Source: Fuerstiella sp. (GTDB lineage: Bacteria; Planctomycetota; Planctomycetia; Planctomycetales; Planctomycetaceae). Taken from it: a DNA stretch of 64,000 nt. The DNA lies in assembly GCA_022447225.1 (NCBI GenBank), contig JAKVAZ010000001.1, positions 124,001 to 188,000 on the forward strand, read 5' to 3'. The notes beneath the pieces are model-generated. The model made no database searches and was not told the origin of the DNA. It saw only the letters and a program-made list of their open reading frames with translations. This document shows, piece by piece, positions 36,964 through 46,128 of this stretch (the stretch's first letter is position 1; each line of letters opens with the position of its first letter). The translations under genes were made by a program, and so were the position numbers.

Positions 36964-37386
36964 TCATTCCTGATGGAATTCGTTCCAACGTCGCCATGCG
37001 TAGCTCCATTCCATCCACATTCGCATGACGGACCAAAGTAGTCGCATTTGTTCCAGCTGGTCCGGTTCGAATCGTGATTGCGATGCCGTCGATTCGCGAG
37101 CCGCCATGTCCAGCCCCCAGCGACGGGCCAGCGACCGGCAGATGCCGTCGGCTGACAGGTCTGCCGGGTCGTCTGCCTCATCAGAAACACCGGCTGCCCG
37201 GTCATCCCGCACCAGTTGAGCTCCATCTGCCGTCACAAACAACTCAAACAGCCGACTGCGATACGGTTCTATTTCCAGAGGTTGTGTTGTTTTGCGAGCC
37301 TCCATTAACAGAGTTTCCACTCCATTCAGAATGTCTCCGGCGACCGTCGGGTGAACAACATTGTCATGTCCGTCTGATGGTGTCAT
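36964..37386 (-). CDS. Small hypothetical protein
   Basis: From ATG 37386 this is 140 residues (an upstream in-frame start would add 27). The middle reads YRSRLFELFVTADGAQLVRDDRAAGVSDEADDPADLSADG, acidic and plausible as a real protein. The C-terminus is Trp-rich (LLWSVMRMWMEWSYAWRRW). I do not recognise a family. No signal peptide is seen. It lies 110 bp downstream of the dus gene on the same strand and could be the last gene of that unit. The protein-like composition and AGTGAG upstream of the ATG support it modestly. Confidence 0.6.
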   Translation of the reverse strand: MTPSDGHDNVVHPTVAGDILNGVETLLMEARKTTQPLEIEPYRSRLFELFVTADGAQLVRDDRAAGVSDEADDPADLSADGICRSLARRWGLDMAARESTASQSRFEPDQLEQMRLLWSVMRMWMEWSYAWRRWNEFHQE

Positions 37387-37496
37387 ACGGTTTCTCACTT
37401 TTTTCCGGTAATGTACGAGTGAAGATTGTCTTGCGGTTTTGTCTTTCAGGGCAGCGTTAAAACACAAATATGGAAACGGGAGCCGCTTCCCTATAA

Positions 37497-38558
37497 CTAC
37501 CAGTGCGACACCGGACCATTAGGAACCTTAATCAGTGCCGTTGGTACTTGACATTGGCGTTCACCATGATGTCTGCGCACGAGACGCACAATTTCATCGA
37601 AGTCTTCATAGCTTTCAAAACGACGCAGCCGGTCTTCCAGATATTCCGGAATTCCCAGCACAACCCCATACCATGCCGCAAATTTGCGAAACAGTACGCA
37701 GCTGTATTCTGCATGTTGTTCGGCCATGAGTCGAAAATGATCTTCCAGAAATGATACCTGTTCATCCGGGGAGGGATCGGCAGGAGGCAGTCCCTGCTCA
37801 AACTGCTGCAGTCGCCGAAAGATCCACGGATCCAGCATGGCTCCCCGACCGATTGCGATGCCTGCACACCCGGTATCTGCAAACATTGACTGAGCATCTT
37901 CCACCGAACGAACATCACCATTTGCAATAATGGGCATCCTGCAAACTGCCCGGACGGTTTCCCGGATTCCTGTGCGATTGACACCACCATGAAATCCCTG
38001 CTGACGCGTTCGTCCATGCACGGTGACGGCCGATGTTCCGATCTTCTCAAGTGCTTCGGCCAGTTGCGGCGCCACGGGGTGATCCTCGTCCCACCCGAGT
38101 CGCATTTTCACAGTGACCGGAATGTCGACAGCATCGATCACACGTGCCACCATCTCAACGGCTGCCTGGGTATCACACATCAGGCGGGCACCACCGCCAG
38201 CCCCATTGATGCGAGCCATGGGACATCCCATGTTGATATCAACTCCGCCGTAGTCTCGATCCTGCAGCCACTTTGCAGCTTTAACCAGATCGTCGACACG
38301 CCCACTGAACAGCTGTACGGAGAGTGGTCTGTCTTCTTCGGTCGTCGCAATCAGCTCCAGCGACTTCCGCGTTTGTGACAGCAGCATTTGGGCCTGCACC
38401 AGATCTGTGGTGGCCAGGCCCACACCACCGAGCCGACGCAACATGACTCGAAAAGCCAGATGCGTATATCCGGCCAATGGCGCAAGGAAGTACCTTGTCG
38501 ACAGATGTCGTGTACCGATTTGAAGGCCGGCGACCGACTGCAGTGTGCCAGGTTGCAT
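37497..38558 (-). CDS. dus: tRNA-dihydrouridine synthase
   Basis: Dus enzymes reduce uridine to dihydrouridine in tRNA D-loops with FMN and NADPH. From ATG 38558 the protein has 353 residues. The N-terminus YFLAPLAGYTHLAFRVMLRRLGG is the FMN-barrel start. The catalytic cysteine is in DINMGCPMARINGAGGGARLM. The Lys usually found soon after GCP reads Arg here, by my alignment. The phosphate-binding end shows IIANGDVRSVEDAQSMFADTGCAGIAIGRGAM. DusB is the nearest general type but the subgroup is not certain. It lies 13 bp after maf. Confidence 0.92.
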   Translation of the reverse strand: MQPGTLQSVAGLQIGTRHLSTRYFLAPLAGYTHLAFRVMLRRLGGVGLATTDLVQAQMLLSQTRKSLELIATTEEDRPLSVQLFSGRVDDLVKAAKWLQDRDYGGVDINMGCPMARINGAGGGARLMCDTQAAVEMVARVIDAVDIPVTVKMRLGWDEDHPVAPQLAEALEKIGTSAVTVHGRTRQQGFHGGVNRTGIRETVRAVCRMPIIANGDVRSVEDAQSMFADTGCAGIAIGRGAMLDPWIFRRLQQFEQGLPPADPSPDEQVSFLEDHFRLMAEQHAEYSCVLFRKFAAWYGVVLGIPEYLEDRLRRFESYEDFDEIVRLVRRHHGERQCQVPTALIKVPNGPVSHW

Positions 38559-38571
38559 CGTTTGACGGCCT

Positions 38572-39246
38572 TTAGCTGTGACTGTCGCCGGATTTCCAAC
38601 AGAAATTCGGGACCGGTACTCCCAGGGACTCAATCGCCCGAACAACTTCCATCATCGGGAGCCCGATGATATTACTGAGGCTGCCATCGATTGCCTCAAC
38701 AAAAATGGCTGCCTGGCCCTGAACAGCATATCCACCAGCCTTGCCGATTGATTCCTGTGTTGCAATGTAATGGTCCACAACTGACGGAGTCAGTTCACAA
38801 AATGACACAGTGGTTCGGACAATTTCTTCGTGCGACCTGTTACCGAAAGTCACTCGAAATCCGGTCCAGACTTCGTGGGTGCTTTTAGAATACAACCGCA
38901 GCATCCAGTCTCGCACCTCTGACTGCCAGTTTTCCGGGCAGGGTTGTCCCAGAACCAGTGTACCGAAGCCAGGATCATTCACCACAACAATTGTGTCGGC
39001 GGTGATTACACAGTTCCCCTGCACCGGTAATTCATAGTTTGGATTAAGCTGTTGAATGACCTGGGTCATCTTTCGCCGTACGACTGCCAGCAGTCGCTGC
39101 TGAATTGCCTGAGGATCCGAAAGATCGTCAAACCCCTGTTCGTTACTGTCCTGCGGCGGACATACAACAAGATGATCAGCGCTGACGACGGATTCAAACA
39201 ATTGACGGCGGCGGGGCGAACGGGAACCGAGTACGAATTGCACCAT
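38572..39246 (-). CDS. maf: Maf family nucleotide pyrophosphatase
   Basis: Maf proteins hydrolyse non-canonical or pyrimidine nucleoside triphosphates to monophosphates and pyrophosphate. The 224-residue protein starts FVLGSRSPRRRQLFESV, the conserved N-terminal motif, and has the catalytic Asp in CVITADTIVVV. The C-terminal segment GKAGGYAVQGQAAIFVEAIDGSLSNIIGLP is the family signature. It is slightly longer than typical (about 195-210). It lies between hppA (64 bp) and dus (13 bp) on the same strand, so pyrophosphate made here could be used by the pump next door. Confidence 0.93.
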   Translation of the reverse strand: MVQFVLGSRSPRRRQLFESVVSADHLVVCPPQDSNEQGFDDLSDPQAIQQRLLAVVRRKMTQVIQQLNPNYELPVQGNCVITADTIVVVNDPGFGTLVLGQPCPENWQSEVRDWMLRLYSKSTHEVWTGFRVTFGNRSHEEIVRTTVSFCELTPSVVDHYIATQESIGKAGGYAVQGQAAIFVEAIDGSLSNIIGLPMMEVVRAIESLGVPVPNFCWKSGDSHS

Positions 39247-39310
39247 GGCTCACTCCCGGCAGATTTAGCTCACTCAGCCGCATAAATGTCCGATCGGGCA
39301 ATGAAGCTGT

Positions 39311-41479
39311 CTAATTAATAATCCATGGAGCGATCACTAGTGCCGTCACAGAAACAAGCTTGAGCAGGATGTTGAGTGCCGGGCCGGATGTGTCCTTGAA
39401 CGGGTCTCCGACCGTGTCGCCGACCACAGACGCTGAGTGAGCGTCTGTACCTTTACCGAGTGTGACGCCGTCAACCACCGCGTTGTTTTCAATCATTTTC
39501 TTGGCATTATCCCAGGCTCCTCCTGCATTTGACTGGAAGATTGCCATCAGCACTCCGCTCACTGTTACACCTGCGAGCAAACCACCCAACATTTCCGGTG
39601 TTCCGAGAAAGCCAACCAAAATGGGTGCTGCAATCGCCAGCAGTCCCGGAACAATCATCTCCCGAATGGACGCTTTGGTTGAGATTGCCACGCAACGATC
39701 GGATTCCACTTTTTCCATGGCGTCATTCATGAGCTTTTGGTCATCTGCGGGCCAGTCACTCTGTGGTTTATCCTCATTGCGACGACACGCTTCCAGGGCT
39801 GTCTTCAGTTCGGGGATCTCCCTGAACTGTCGCCGAACTTCCTTGATCATCTTCTCTGCCGCACGACCGACTGCCTGCATCGCGAGCGAGGAGAAAAGAA
39901 ACGGCAACATGGCTCCCAGCAACAACCCGGCCATAACCTTGGGTTCAGCAATGTTGATAGCATCGATGCCTGCCGTGGCCATGTAGGCGCTGAATAAGGC
40001 CAGAGCGGTCAGTGCGGCGGACCCGATTGCAAAGCCCTTGCCAATAGCAGCTGTCGTATTTCCAACGGCGTCCAGCTGGTCGGTTCGCTGACGAACTTCC
40101 GGCGGCAGACTTGTCATTTCCGCGATGCCGCCGGCGTTGTCGGCAATGGGGCCGTACGCATCAACGGCCAGTTGAATTCCTGTGTTGGAAAGCATACCCA
40201 CCGCAGCAATGGCAATGCCGTACAGGCCCGCCATTTCATACGCTCCGATAATTGCTGCGGCAATCAACAAAATCGGAATAGCGGTGGACTGCATCCCGAC
40301 GCCCAGTCCTGAAATAATGTTGGTGGCGGAGCCTGTGACAGACTGTTGTACAATTGCTCGAACCGGTTTCTTGTCTGTACCGGTGTAGTATTCAGTGACC
40401 AGGCCGATCAGCAAACCACACCCAAGTCCGATTAGTGTCGCAAAGAACACACCGGATCTGTTGATGACCTGTTCGCCGACCGTCCAGCTTTCGGGCAGGA
40501 TGTTCATGATGACTGCCAGACTGCCAATCAGCATGATTCCGGCGGCAACCAGTTCCCCGCGATTGAGTGCCTTTTGCGGATCTGTCTTCTCGTCACCGTT
40601 GACGAAGAACGTCCCGATCACGGACGCGATCACTCCCACAGCTGCCAGCAGCAGCGGCAGCAGGACGGCTGCAAGGCCGTTGAGGTTGTCGCTGAATTCC
40701 GGAAGGCTCACGAATGTTGCGCCCAGCACCATTGATCCAATAATGGAACCCACATAGCTCTCGAACAGGTCTGCTCCCATTCCTGCGACGTCGCCGACAT
40801 TGTCACCAACATTGTCCGCAATCGTTGCGGGATTGAGTGGATGATCTTCGGGTATGCCGGCCTCAACTTTTCCTACCAGGTCGGCTCCGACGTCAGCTGC
40901 TTTGGTGTAGATTCCTCCCCCGAGTCGGGCGAACAAAGCAACGGACGACGCACCAAATGAGAACCCGGTGAGCACATTAATTGTGCGTTTGATTGAATCA
41001 GCATCCGTTCCAAACTGCAGCGAAAACAGGATAAAAAGTGTGCCTAATCCCAGTACGCCCAGTCCGACCACGGTCAGTCCCATGACTGAACCACCACGGA
41101 ACGCGACTTTCAGGGCTCCACCGAGCCCTGATTGGGCCGCCTGTGCTGTCCGAATGTTGGCCTGTGTGGCGATCCTCATCCCGAAAAAACCAGCCAGGCC
41201 TGAGAAAACGGCTCCCACTCCAAATGACAGTGCAATCAACGAATGGGATTCATCCCGATTGCCCGACACAAGCAGCAGGCCGCCGACAATCACCAGAAAC
41301 CCCAGCAGAACGGTATATTCTGCCTTCAGGAAAGCCATCGCTCCACGCTGGATACGGGCTCCGATTCCCTGCATAAGGTCGTTGCCGGGGTCCTGTTCAA
41401 TGACCCACTTGTAACGATAGGCACTGAACGCGAGACCCACAGCTCCCAGCAGAGGCACACAAGCAGCCAAAACGTACAT
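39311..41479 (-). CDS. hppA: Membrane-bound ion-translocating pyrophosphatase, K+-dependent type
   Basis: The pump couples PPi hydrolysis to H+ or Na+ export across the membrane. From ATG 41479 the protein has 722 residues and about 16 helices, the usual length. The substrate loop reads [22 protein letters not shown], near residue 200, followed by [23 protein letters not shown]. The segment [15 protein letters not shown] has Ala at the position that is Lys in K+-independent forms, so this is the K+-dependent subfamily. H+ and Na+ specificity cannot be told without a careful alignment. It heads a likely unit with maf and dus. Confidence 0.94.
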   Translation of the reverse strand: MYVLAACVPLLGAVGLAFSAYRYKWVIEQDPGNDLMQGIGARIQRGAMAFLKAEYTVLLGFLVIVGGLLLVSGNRDESHSLIALSFGVGAVFSGLAGFFGMRIATQANIRTAQAAQSGLGGALKVAFRGGSVMGLTVVGLGVLGLGTLFILFSLQFGTDADSIKRTINVLTGFSFGASSVALFARLGGGIYTKAADVGADLVGKVEAGIPEDHPLNPATIADNVGDNVGDVAGMGADLFESYVGSIIGSMVLGATFVSLPEFSDNLNGLAAVLLPLLLAAVGVIASVIGTFFVNGDEKTDPQKALNRGELVAAGIMLIGSLAVIMNILPESWTVGEQVINRSGVFFATLIGLGCGLLIGLVTEYYTGTDKKPVRAIVQQSVTGSATNIISGLGVGMQSTAIPILLIAAAIIGAYEMAGLYGIAIAAVGMLSNTGIQLAVDAYGPIADNAGGIAEMTSLPPEVRQRTDQLDAVGNTTAAIGKGFAIGSAALTALALFSAYMATAGIDAINIAEPKVMAGLLLGAMLPFLFSSLAMQAVGRAAEKMIKEVRRQFREIPELKTALEACRRNEDKPQSDWPADDQKLMNDAMEKVESDRCVAISTKASIREMIVPGLLAIAAPILVGFLGTPEMLGGLLAGVTVSGVLMAIFQSNAGGAWDNAKKMIENNAVVDGVTLGKGTDAHSASVVGDTVGDPFKDTSGPALNILLKLVSVTALVIAPWIIN

Positions 41480-41718
41480 CGCCGACTCCGAAAAGTGCCT
41501 CGGCTGTGTGTTCCGTCGAGGCACACGATATCTGGTCTGACAGCCACTGCAAAATCACCGTGGCCGGTAAATCAGGGCGCTTTGTCGCAGAAATTTACAA
41601 CTGCTTCAATGCGTCCCCCAGGAATTCTGAACCCATTCCCGCAACCATGTTTCGGGTGGAATCGCCTATCCCGAAAACGAGACCTTATTTGACAGGATTC
41701 ACTGGCAGTCCAACACCA

Positions 41719-43137
41719 TTAGTCGAGCTCGTAGGAGACCATGCCATACCGCTGCGAGCGACTGATGCGGTCTGTTGCGTGCAGCCCGGCAAGCACAAAT
41801 TCCACACAGGACGCTCGAACGGCGGGATCTTCTGACGCATTCAGATCGAATGCTTTATCCCAGACCGGAGGGACACGTTTGAGCAGTTTCTCGTAGTGGG
41901 AACTGGGCAACATATCGCCGACTTCGATGCGGACACCTTTGGCGAAAATCTGACCGATCTCTTCGAGACCGTGAGCTTCGACATATTCCTCAAAAATCGT
42001 GCGAATTGCTTCGGCGATCACGGAGTCCAGCACCTGTTGTTCTGACATTTGATGGCTGCTCATCAGGTCAACTTCAAGCTTGCCCAGAGAAGAAGAATAC
42101 AGATGTCCTAAATCACTAATTCTTGGTACAGCCGGGGACTCCTGAAGAACGAGTGACCGACGACGGGCACTGGCAATCATTGTCTGGAAATTTGCAATGC
42201 TGAACCGGGCACTGACGCCCGACTGCTGGTCGATATGTCGACTAACGCGAGCGGCCCTGCTGATTTCCTCCACGATCTGTTTCATGAAGAAGGGTACGGT
42301 TACGGGGAATTCACCGTCCATGGGCATGCTGCATTCCTGCTGCATGATTTCGATTCCTAAATCCCGCTCCAGCGGATAATGAGTCTGAACAAGACTTCCA
42401 ATACGATCTTTCAACTGCGGAATCACTTTTCCGCTGCGGTTGTACGTTGCCGGATTGGCGGAGAACAGAATCATCACATCCAGATCAAACGTCACCGGAT
42501 ATCCGCGAATCTGTACGTCCCGCTCTTCCAGAATATTAAACAGTCCGACCTGAACCAGTTCATCCAGTTCGGGAAGTTCATTCATGGCGAACAAGCCGCG
42601 ATGCATACGTGGAATGAGCCCGAAATGCAGGGCATCTTCTGCAGACATGCTGCTGCCGGCTGCCAGTTTGGCCGGATCAATTTCTCCCACGATGTCGGCG
42701 AATTTGGTCCCCGGTGCAAGTCGTTCTGCATAACGATCTTCGCGCGACCACCATCCGATCGACACCTGCTCAGCCGGTGTTTCCCTCAGATAAGATTTGG
42801 CTGCCGCGGTTATTGGATGATGGGGATCTTCATGGACCGGGCAACCAGGCAGATCAATATACGGGATGGCTTCATCCAGAAACCTCACCATCATCCGCAT
42901 CAGCCGACTTTTCCCCTGCCCTTTTTCACCCAGGAACAACATGTCGTGTCCGGCAAGCAGTGCCAGGCTGATCTCGGGAATGACAGTATTGTCATAACCC
43001 AGTATTCCCGGAAACAATTCTTTGCCGGCGGCCAGGGCTTGCTGGAAATTGTCGCGCAGTTCTTCTTTGACACTCCTGCTTTGCCATCCGGTTTCCTGCA
43101 GTTCTGCCAGGTTGGTCACCCGTCGTTGTTCCGACAT
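41719..43137 (-). CDS. MoxR/BchI-like AAA+ ATPase
   Basis: From ATG 43137 the protein has 472 residues; the start has a strong GAGAGGA SD, and an upstream TTG is less likely. The ATPase core shows Walker A in [14 protein letters not shown] and a Walker-B region [13 protein letters not shown]. The sensor-1 region reads [30 protein letters not shown]. The family pattern is of magnesium-chelatase/MoxR type. It probably remodels a partner protein. No VWA-domain partner gene is adjacent, which is unusual for this family. It lies 161 bp downstream of lpxK on the same strand. Confidence 0.86.
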   Translation of the reverse strand: MSEQRRVTNLAELQETGWQSRSVKEELRDNFQQALAAGKELFPGILGYDNTVIPEISLALLAGHDMLFLGEKGQGKSRLMRMMVRFLDEAIPYIDLPGCPVHEDPHHPITAAAKSYLRETPAEQVSIGWWSREDRYAERLAPGTKFADIVGEIDPAKLAAGSSMSAEDALHFGLIPRMHRGLFAMNELPELDELVQVGLFNILEERDVQIRGYPVTFDLDVMILFSANPATYNRSGKVIPQLKDRIGSLVQTHYPLERDLGIEIMQQECSMPMDGEFPVTVPFFMKQIVEEISRAARVSRHIDQQSGVSARFSIANFQTMIASARRRSLVLQESPAVPRISDLGHLYSSSLGKLEVDLMSSHQMSEQQVLDSVIAEAIRTIFEEYVEAHGLEEIGQIFAKGVRIEVGDMLPSSHYEKLLKRVPPVWDKAFDLNASEDPAVRASCVEFVLAGLHATDRISRSQRYGMVSYELD

Positions 43138-43298
43138 TCTTGTCCTCTCCCCGCCACGCGGACACGGCTTGACTTCTTTTTTGCTGTCAGACAAATACTA
43201 CCGAAATCACTCTGTTTGCGCGAACTCGATGGACGCAGAACTATTAACTGGATGGTGTCCCGTACGGCATGTGACTTTCGTCCTGTTCGTTCCTGGTG

Positions 43299-44375
43299 CT
43301 ATGACAATACTTCCTGGAGCACGGAATGCAAAAGCTCTTCCCCTTTTGTTGAATCAAACACCGTTGCGATCTGCAGTGCCAGAATCAGTATTTCCTGCTC
43401 TTGATCACTTTGAACCTGAGCGGGCTGAATCTTGACCAAATCTTTGAGTGTGGTCAGTACGGCAGTCACCCGATGTTTTGCTGCATCGCGAAGAATTGAT
43501 TCCAGATCACTTTGACTGTAGTGATGATGATCAGGAAACACTCGACAGCAGACGATTTCTGCCCCTAATCGGCGACAGGTGTCCTCAAACGCTCCTGGAT
43601 TGCCAATCGCTGTCACAATCATCACACGTTTTGCTTCAATCTGTGACAGTGGAAGTTTTTCTCCACTGGCGCAAAGGAAGCCAACGGGCCGGAATGAGAC
43701 TCGTGCCAAACGGTCTTTGTGCTGCGGTGCCGCGTAGCAGATTTGATCTTCAATCATTTCCAGTTGCGCCGCGGGTACCTGATCACAACGTGTGACGACA
43801 ATCATGTGAGCTCGTTGTAACCCTTGCAGTGGTTCCCGCAGCAGACCTCTCGGCAGGACGAACTCATAACCAAACGGATTTGTGGCGTCGATCAAAACCA
43901 TGTCGAGGTCTCGGGCAATCTGACGATGCTGAAAACCGTCGTCGAGTACGACGACATCCACATCATGTTCTTTGATCAGCTGAACGGATGCAGTAACACG
44001 GTTGGGATTCTGCAGATGAATGATTCCGGGACATAAGTGCTCCAGCACTCGTTTCTCGTCGTTGATCCCGGTCGCATCGGCGCGATAGCCTCGGCTGACG
44101 ATTCCCGGCTGTCGTTTGAGTGTCTGCAACTGCTCCACAACGCAGGCCACGATCGGGGTCTTACCGGTTCCACCGGTGGTCAGGTTTCCAACTGAAATCA
44201 CGGGCACGTCGACCCTGGTCGATTGTCGCAATCCTGTGTGGAAACAAAAATTTCTGCAGGCCGTGATGTACTGATACAACCAGGCGGCCGGGCGCAGCGC
44301 TCCACGGATGACACGGGCGACCATTCCCTGCCGATCACCGGCGATGATTTCAAAATATGCCTTTTGCCACCGCAT
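43299..44375 (-). CDS. lpxK: Tetraacyldisaccharide 4'-kinase
   Basis: LpxK phosphorylates the lipid A disaccharide precursor at the inner membrane. The 358-residue protein has the family P-loop VISVGNLTTGGTGKTPIV near residues 60-76, the conserved DDGFQHRQIARDLDMVLIDA segment (catalytic Asp of DDGFQHR), and an N-terminal amphipathic helix with RPAAWLYQYI for membrane association. The length fits. Its presence implies lipid A synthesis in this organism. It is the first gene of a minus-strand run that continues with the MoxR-like ATPase. Confidence 0.93.
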   Translation of the reverse strand: MRWQKAYFEIIAGDRQGMVARVIRGALRPAAWLYQYITACRNFCFHTGLRQSTRVDVPVISVGNLTTGGTGKTPIVACVVEQLQTLKRQPGIVSRGYRADATGINDEKRVLEHLCPGIIHLQNPNRVTASVQLIKEHDVDVVVLDDGFQHRQIARDLDMVLIDATNPFGYEFVLPRGLLREPLQGLQRAHMIVVTRCDQVPAAQLEMIEDQICYAAPQHKDRLARVSFRPVGFLCASGEKLPLSQIEAKRVMIVTAIGNPGAFEDTCRRLGAEIVCCRVFPDHHHYSQSDLESILRDAAKHRVTAVLTTLKDLVKIQPAQVQSDQEQEILILALQIATVFDSTKGEELLHSVLQEVLS

Positions 44376-44677
44376 ACGCAGCCGCAGATGATTCTAATCT
44401 TCAAGCCGTGTGCTTATTTTCTGACTGAATTGACGTCACAAGCACTGAGGCTCTCTTGAGGTATGACCAGCCTGACGGATCAGTTGCAACAGACCGCAAA
44501 CGCTGTCTGCCGATTTCCGCAGTGCGTCGACCGTCATGCTGAAACGATATTTCGGATCTTTCATTGTACTCTGTCACGAGCACTCGGGTAGTCGCCGATC
44601 GTCAGGCGCGTTCTGAACGCCGTACCGGCGGCACGGGACTCACTCGGTCATTCGCACATCTGTTGTGGCTTTCTGTG
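44376..44677. other. Intergenic region, no gene seen
   Basis: About 300 bp separate the lpxK start from the 3' end of the DUF1552 gene, both on the minus strand. Short frames only; the lpxK promoter should lie here. Confidence 0.5.
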
Positions 44678-46057
44678 TCAGATCTCCAATAACCGCTGTG
44701 ACGAGTCGCCGAATTCCTGCAACTCCAGTCCCATTCTGTCCATCAATGACAGGTAAAGACTGCTCATCCGTCGATTGTCGTGATTCAGGTAGTTCAGGAC
44801 GCGACCGGTTTTCAGCTGACCGCCTGCGCCGCCGAACAGCAGGACCGGTAACTGGCTGTTGTCGTGAGAACCAGTGAGCATGCTGGAGCAAAACATGATC
44901 ATGGAGTTATCCAGCAGAGTGCGCTCACCCTCCTGAATCGAATCCATCCGTTCCAGGATACGTGCCAAGTGACTCACGAAATACTGATTGACCTTGAGCC
45001 AGTCCGGATTTTGCTCCTGGTGAGAAAGCAGGTGGTGATTGATGTAGCCGACTCCGATATCGGGAAACCGCATGGCTGAATGATCATTGTTCAGTTTCAG
45101 TGTTGCGACTCGGGTTGTGTCGGTCTGAAAAGCCAAAACCAGCAGTTCCCCCATCAGGCTCATGTGTGTATCAATATCCTGCGGAAGTTTGTCGTCAGGA
45201 CGCTGCATGTCGGGTCGTCTGAGTGTCGGTTGCCAGTCTTTTCGGTGCTCTCTGCCGACATGGTTGATTCGTTGTTCAATCTCCCGCACGGAGTTCAGAA
45301 ATTCGTCCAGTTTGCGGCGGTCGGACAGACTGATCGTTCGCCGGACCGAATGTGCGTCGGCCAATGCAGCATCGAGTACGCTGCGATCAGCGTGACGCAC
45401 ACCCCCTGAGCCAAACAGCCGGTCAAATGCGGCAGCCGGATAAAGTTCCAGCGGTACCGGAATCGTGGGTGCACGCCACGAGATATGCGAGCTGTAAATC
45501 ATCGAGTATCCCTTGTGGATTCCCGCATAGGATTTCTCGCATCCCAGTACCAGACTGGGCACCTTCGTTTGTCCTTCCAGGTGCTCAGCTATCATTTGGT
45601 CGACACTCACTCCCGCACGGATGCGCCCACCTGATGCCAGGGGAGAACCGGTCAGCAGATTGCCGGTCATGCAGCTGTGTATGCCGCAGCCCCGTGCATG
45701 TTCGTTGTAAAGTCCCCGAATGAAATTCAGTTTTTCTTTAAACGGTGCGACGGATTCCAGCACACGGCCCAATTCCATGTCCCTGCCGCTGCCTTTGGCC
45801 CACCAGTGATCTTTGACAAATCCATTACCCGCAAACAGACAGCCAAATCGCACCGGTGGTTGATTCGAACGCGACTTCCCGTTTTCGTCGGCCCAGGCGG
45901 GCAGTGACTCGAGCCATGGTAAGGCGATGCCTGTCCCCAGACCACGCAGAATTGATCGCCGGGACCGTCGGCGCCCCGTCGCTTGTGCTTCGCGTCCGCC
46001 GGCTGTGCCGGCGGACGGACAGCAGGTGGAATTTAGAGTCGATTGCCGGGGTTTCAT
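44678..46057 (-). CDS. Tat-exported DUF1552 protein
   Basis: The 459-residue protein has a late twin-arginine motif (RRSRRSILRGLGTGIALPWL, about residues 30-49) after an unusual Gly/Ala/Cys-rich N-region. The body reads as a DUF1552 protein: PVRFGCLFAGNGFVKDHWWAKGSG, IHSCMTGNLLTG, MFCSSMLTGSHDNSQLPVLLFGG. These proteins are paired with PSD1/DUF1592 cytochromes in planctomycetes, and their function is unknown. The upstream PSD1-type gene ends 71 bp before, on the same strand. The N-region contains a perfect 9-bp hairpin (45994-46016). Confidence 0.9.
   Translation of the reverse strand: MKPRQSTLNSTCCPSAGTAGGREAQATGRRRSRRSILRGLGTGIALPWLESLPAWADENGKSRSNQPPVRFGCLFAGNGFVKDHWWAKGSGRDMELGRVLESVAPFKEKLNFIRGLYNEHARGCGIHSCMTGNLLTGSPLASGGRIRAGVSVDQMIAEHLEGQTKVPSLVLGCEKSYAGIHKGYSMIYSSHISWRAPTIPVPLELYPAAAFDRLFGSGGVRHADRSVLDAALADAHSVRRTISLSDRRKLDEFLNSVREIEQRINHVGREHRKDWQPTLRRPDMQRPDDKLPQDIDTHMSLMGELLVLAFQTDTTRVATLKLNNDHSAMRFPDIGVGYINHHLLSHQEQNPDWLKVNQYFVSHLARILERMDSIQEGERTLLDNSMIMFCSSMLTGSHDNSQLPVLLFGGAGGQLKTGRVLNYLNHDNRRMSSLYLSLMDRMGLELQEFGDSSQRLLEI
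45994..46016. repeat. Perfect inverted repeat, 9-bp GC-rich stem with 5-base loop, inside a gene
   Basis: GTCCGCCGG (45994-46002) and CCGGCGGAC (46008-46016) are exact reverse complements around CTGTG. It lies in the 5' coding part of the DUF1552 gene, just before the Tat motif, and may be an interspersed palindromic element. No second copy was noticed in this window. Confidence 0.85.
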
Positions 46058-46128
46058 CGCGTTTCCTCTGTTTAACTGTGCATGAACATACTCGACCGGT
46101 GGATATGTCGTTGAGGTCAGACAGATCC

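Noticed and set aside
42379-43404. Long plus-strand frame (341 codons) opposite the MoxR-like gene
   Set aside because: Antisense shadow; His/Cys-rich composition typical of reversed coding sequence.
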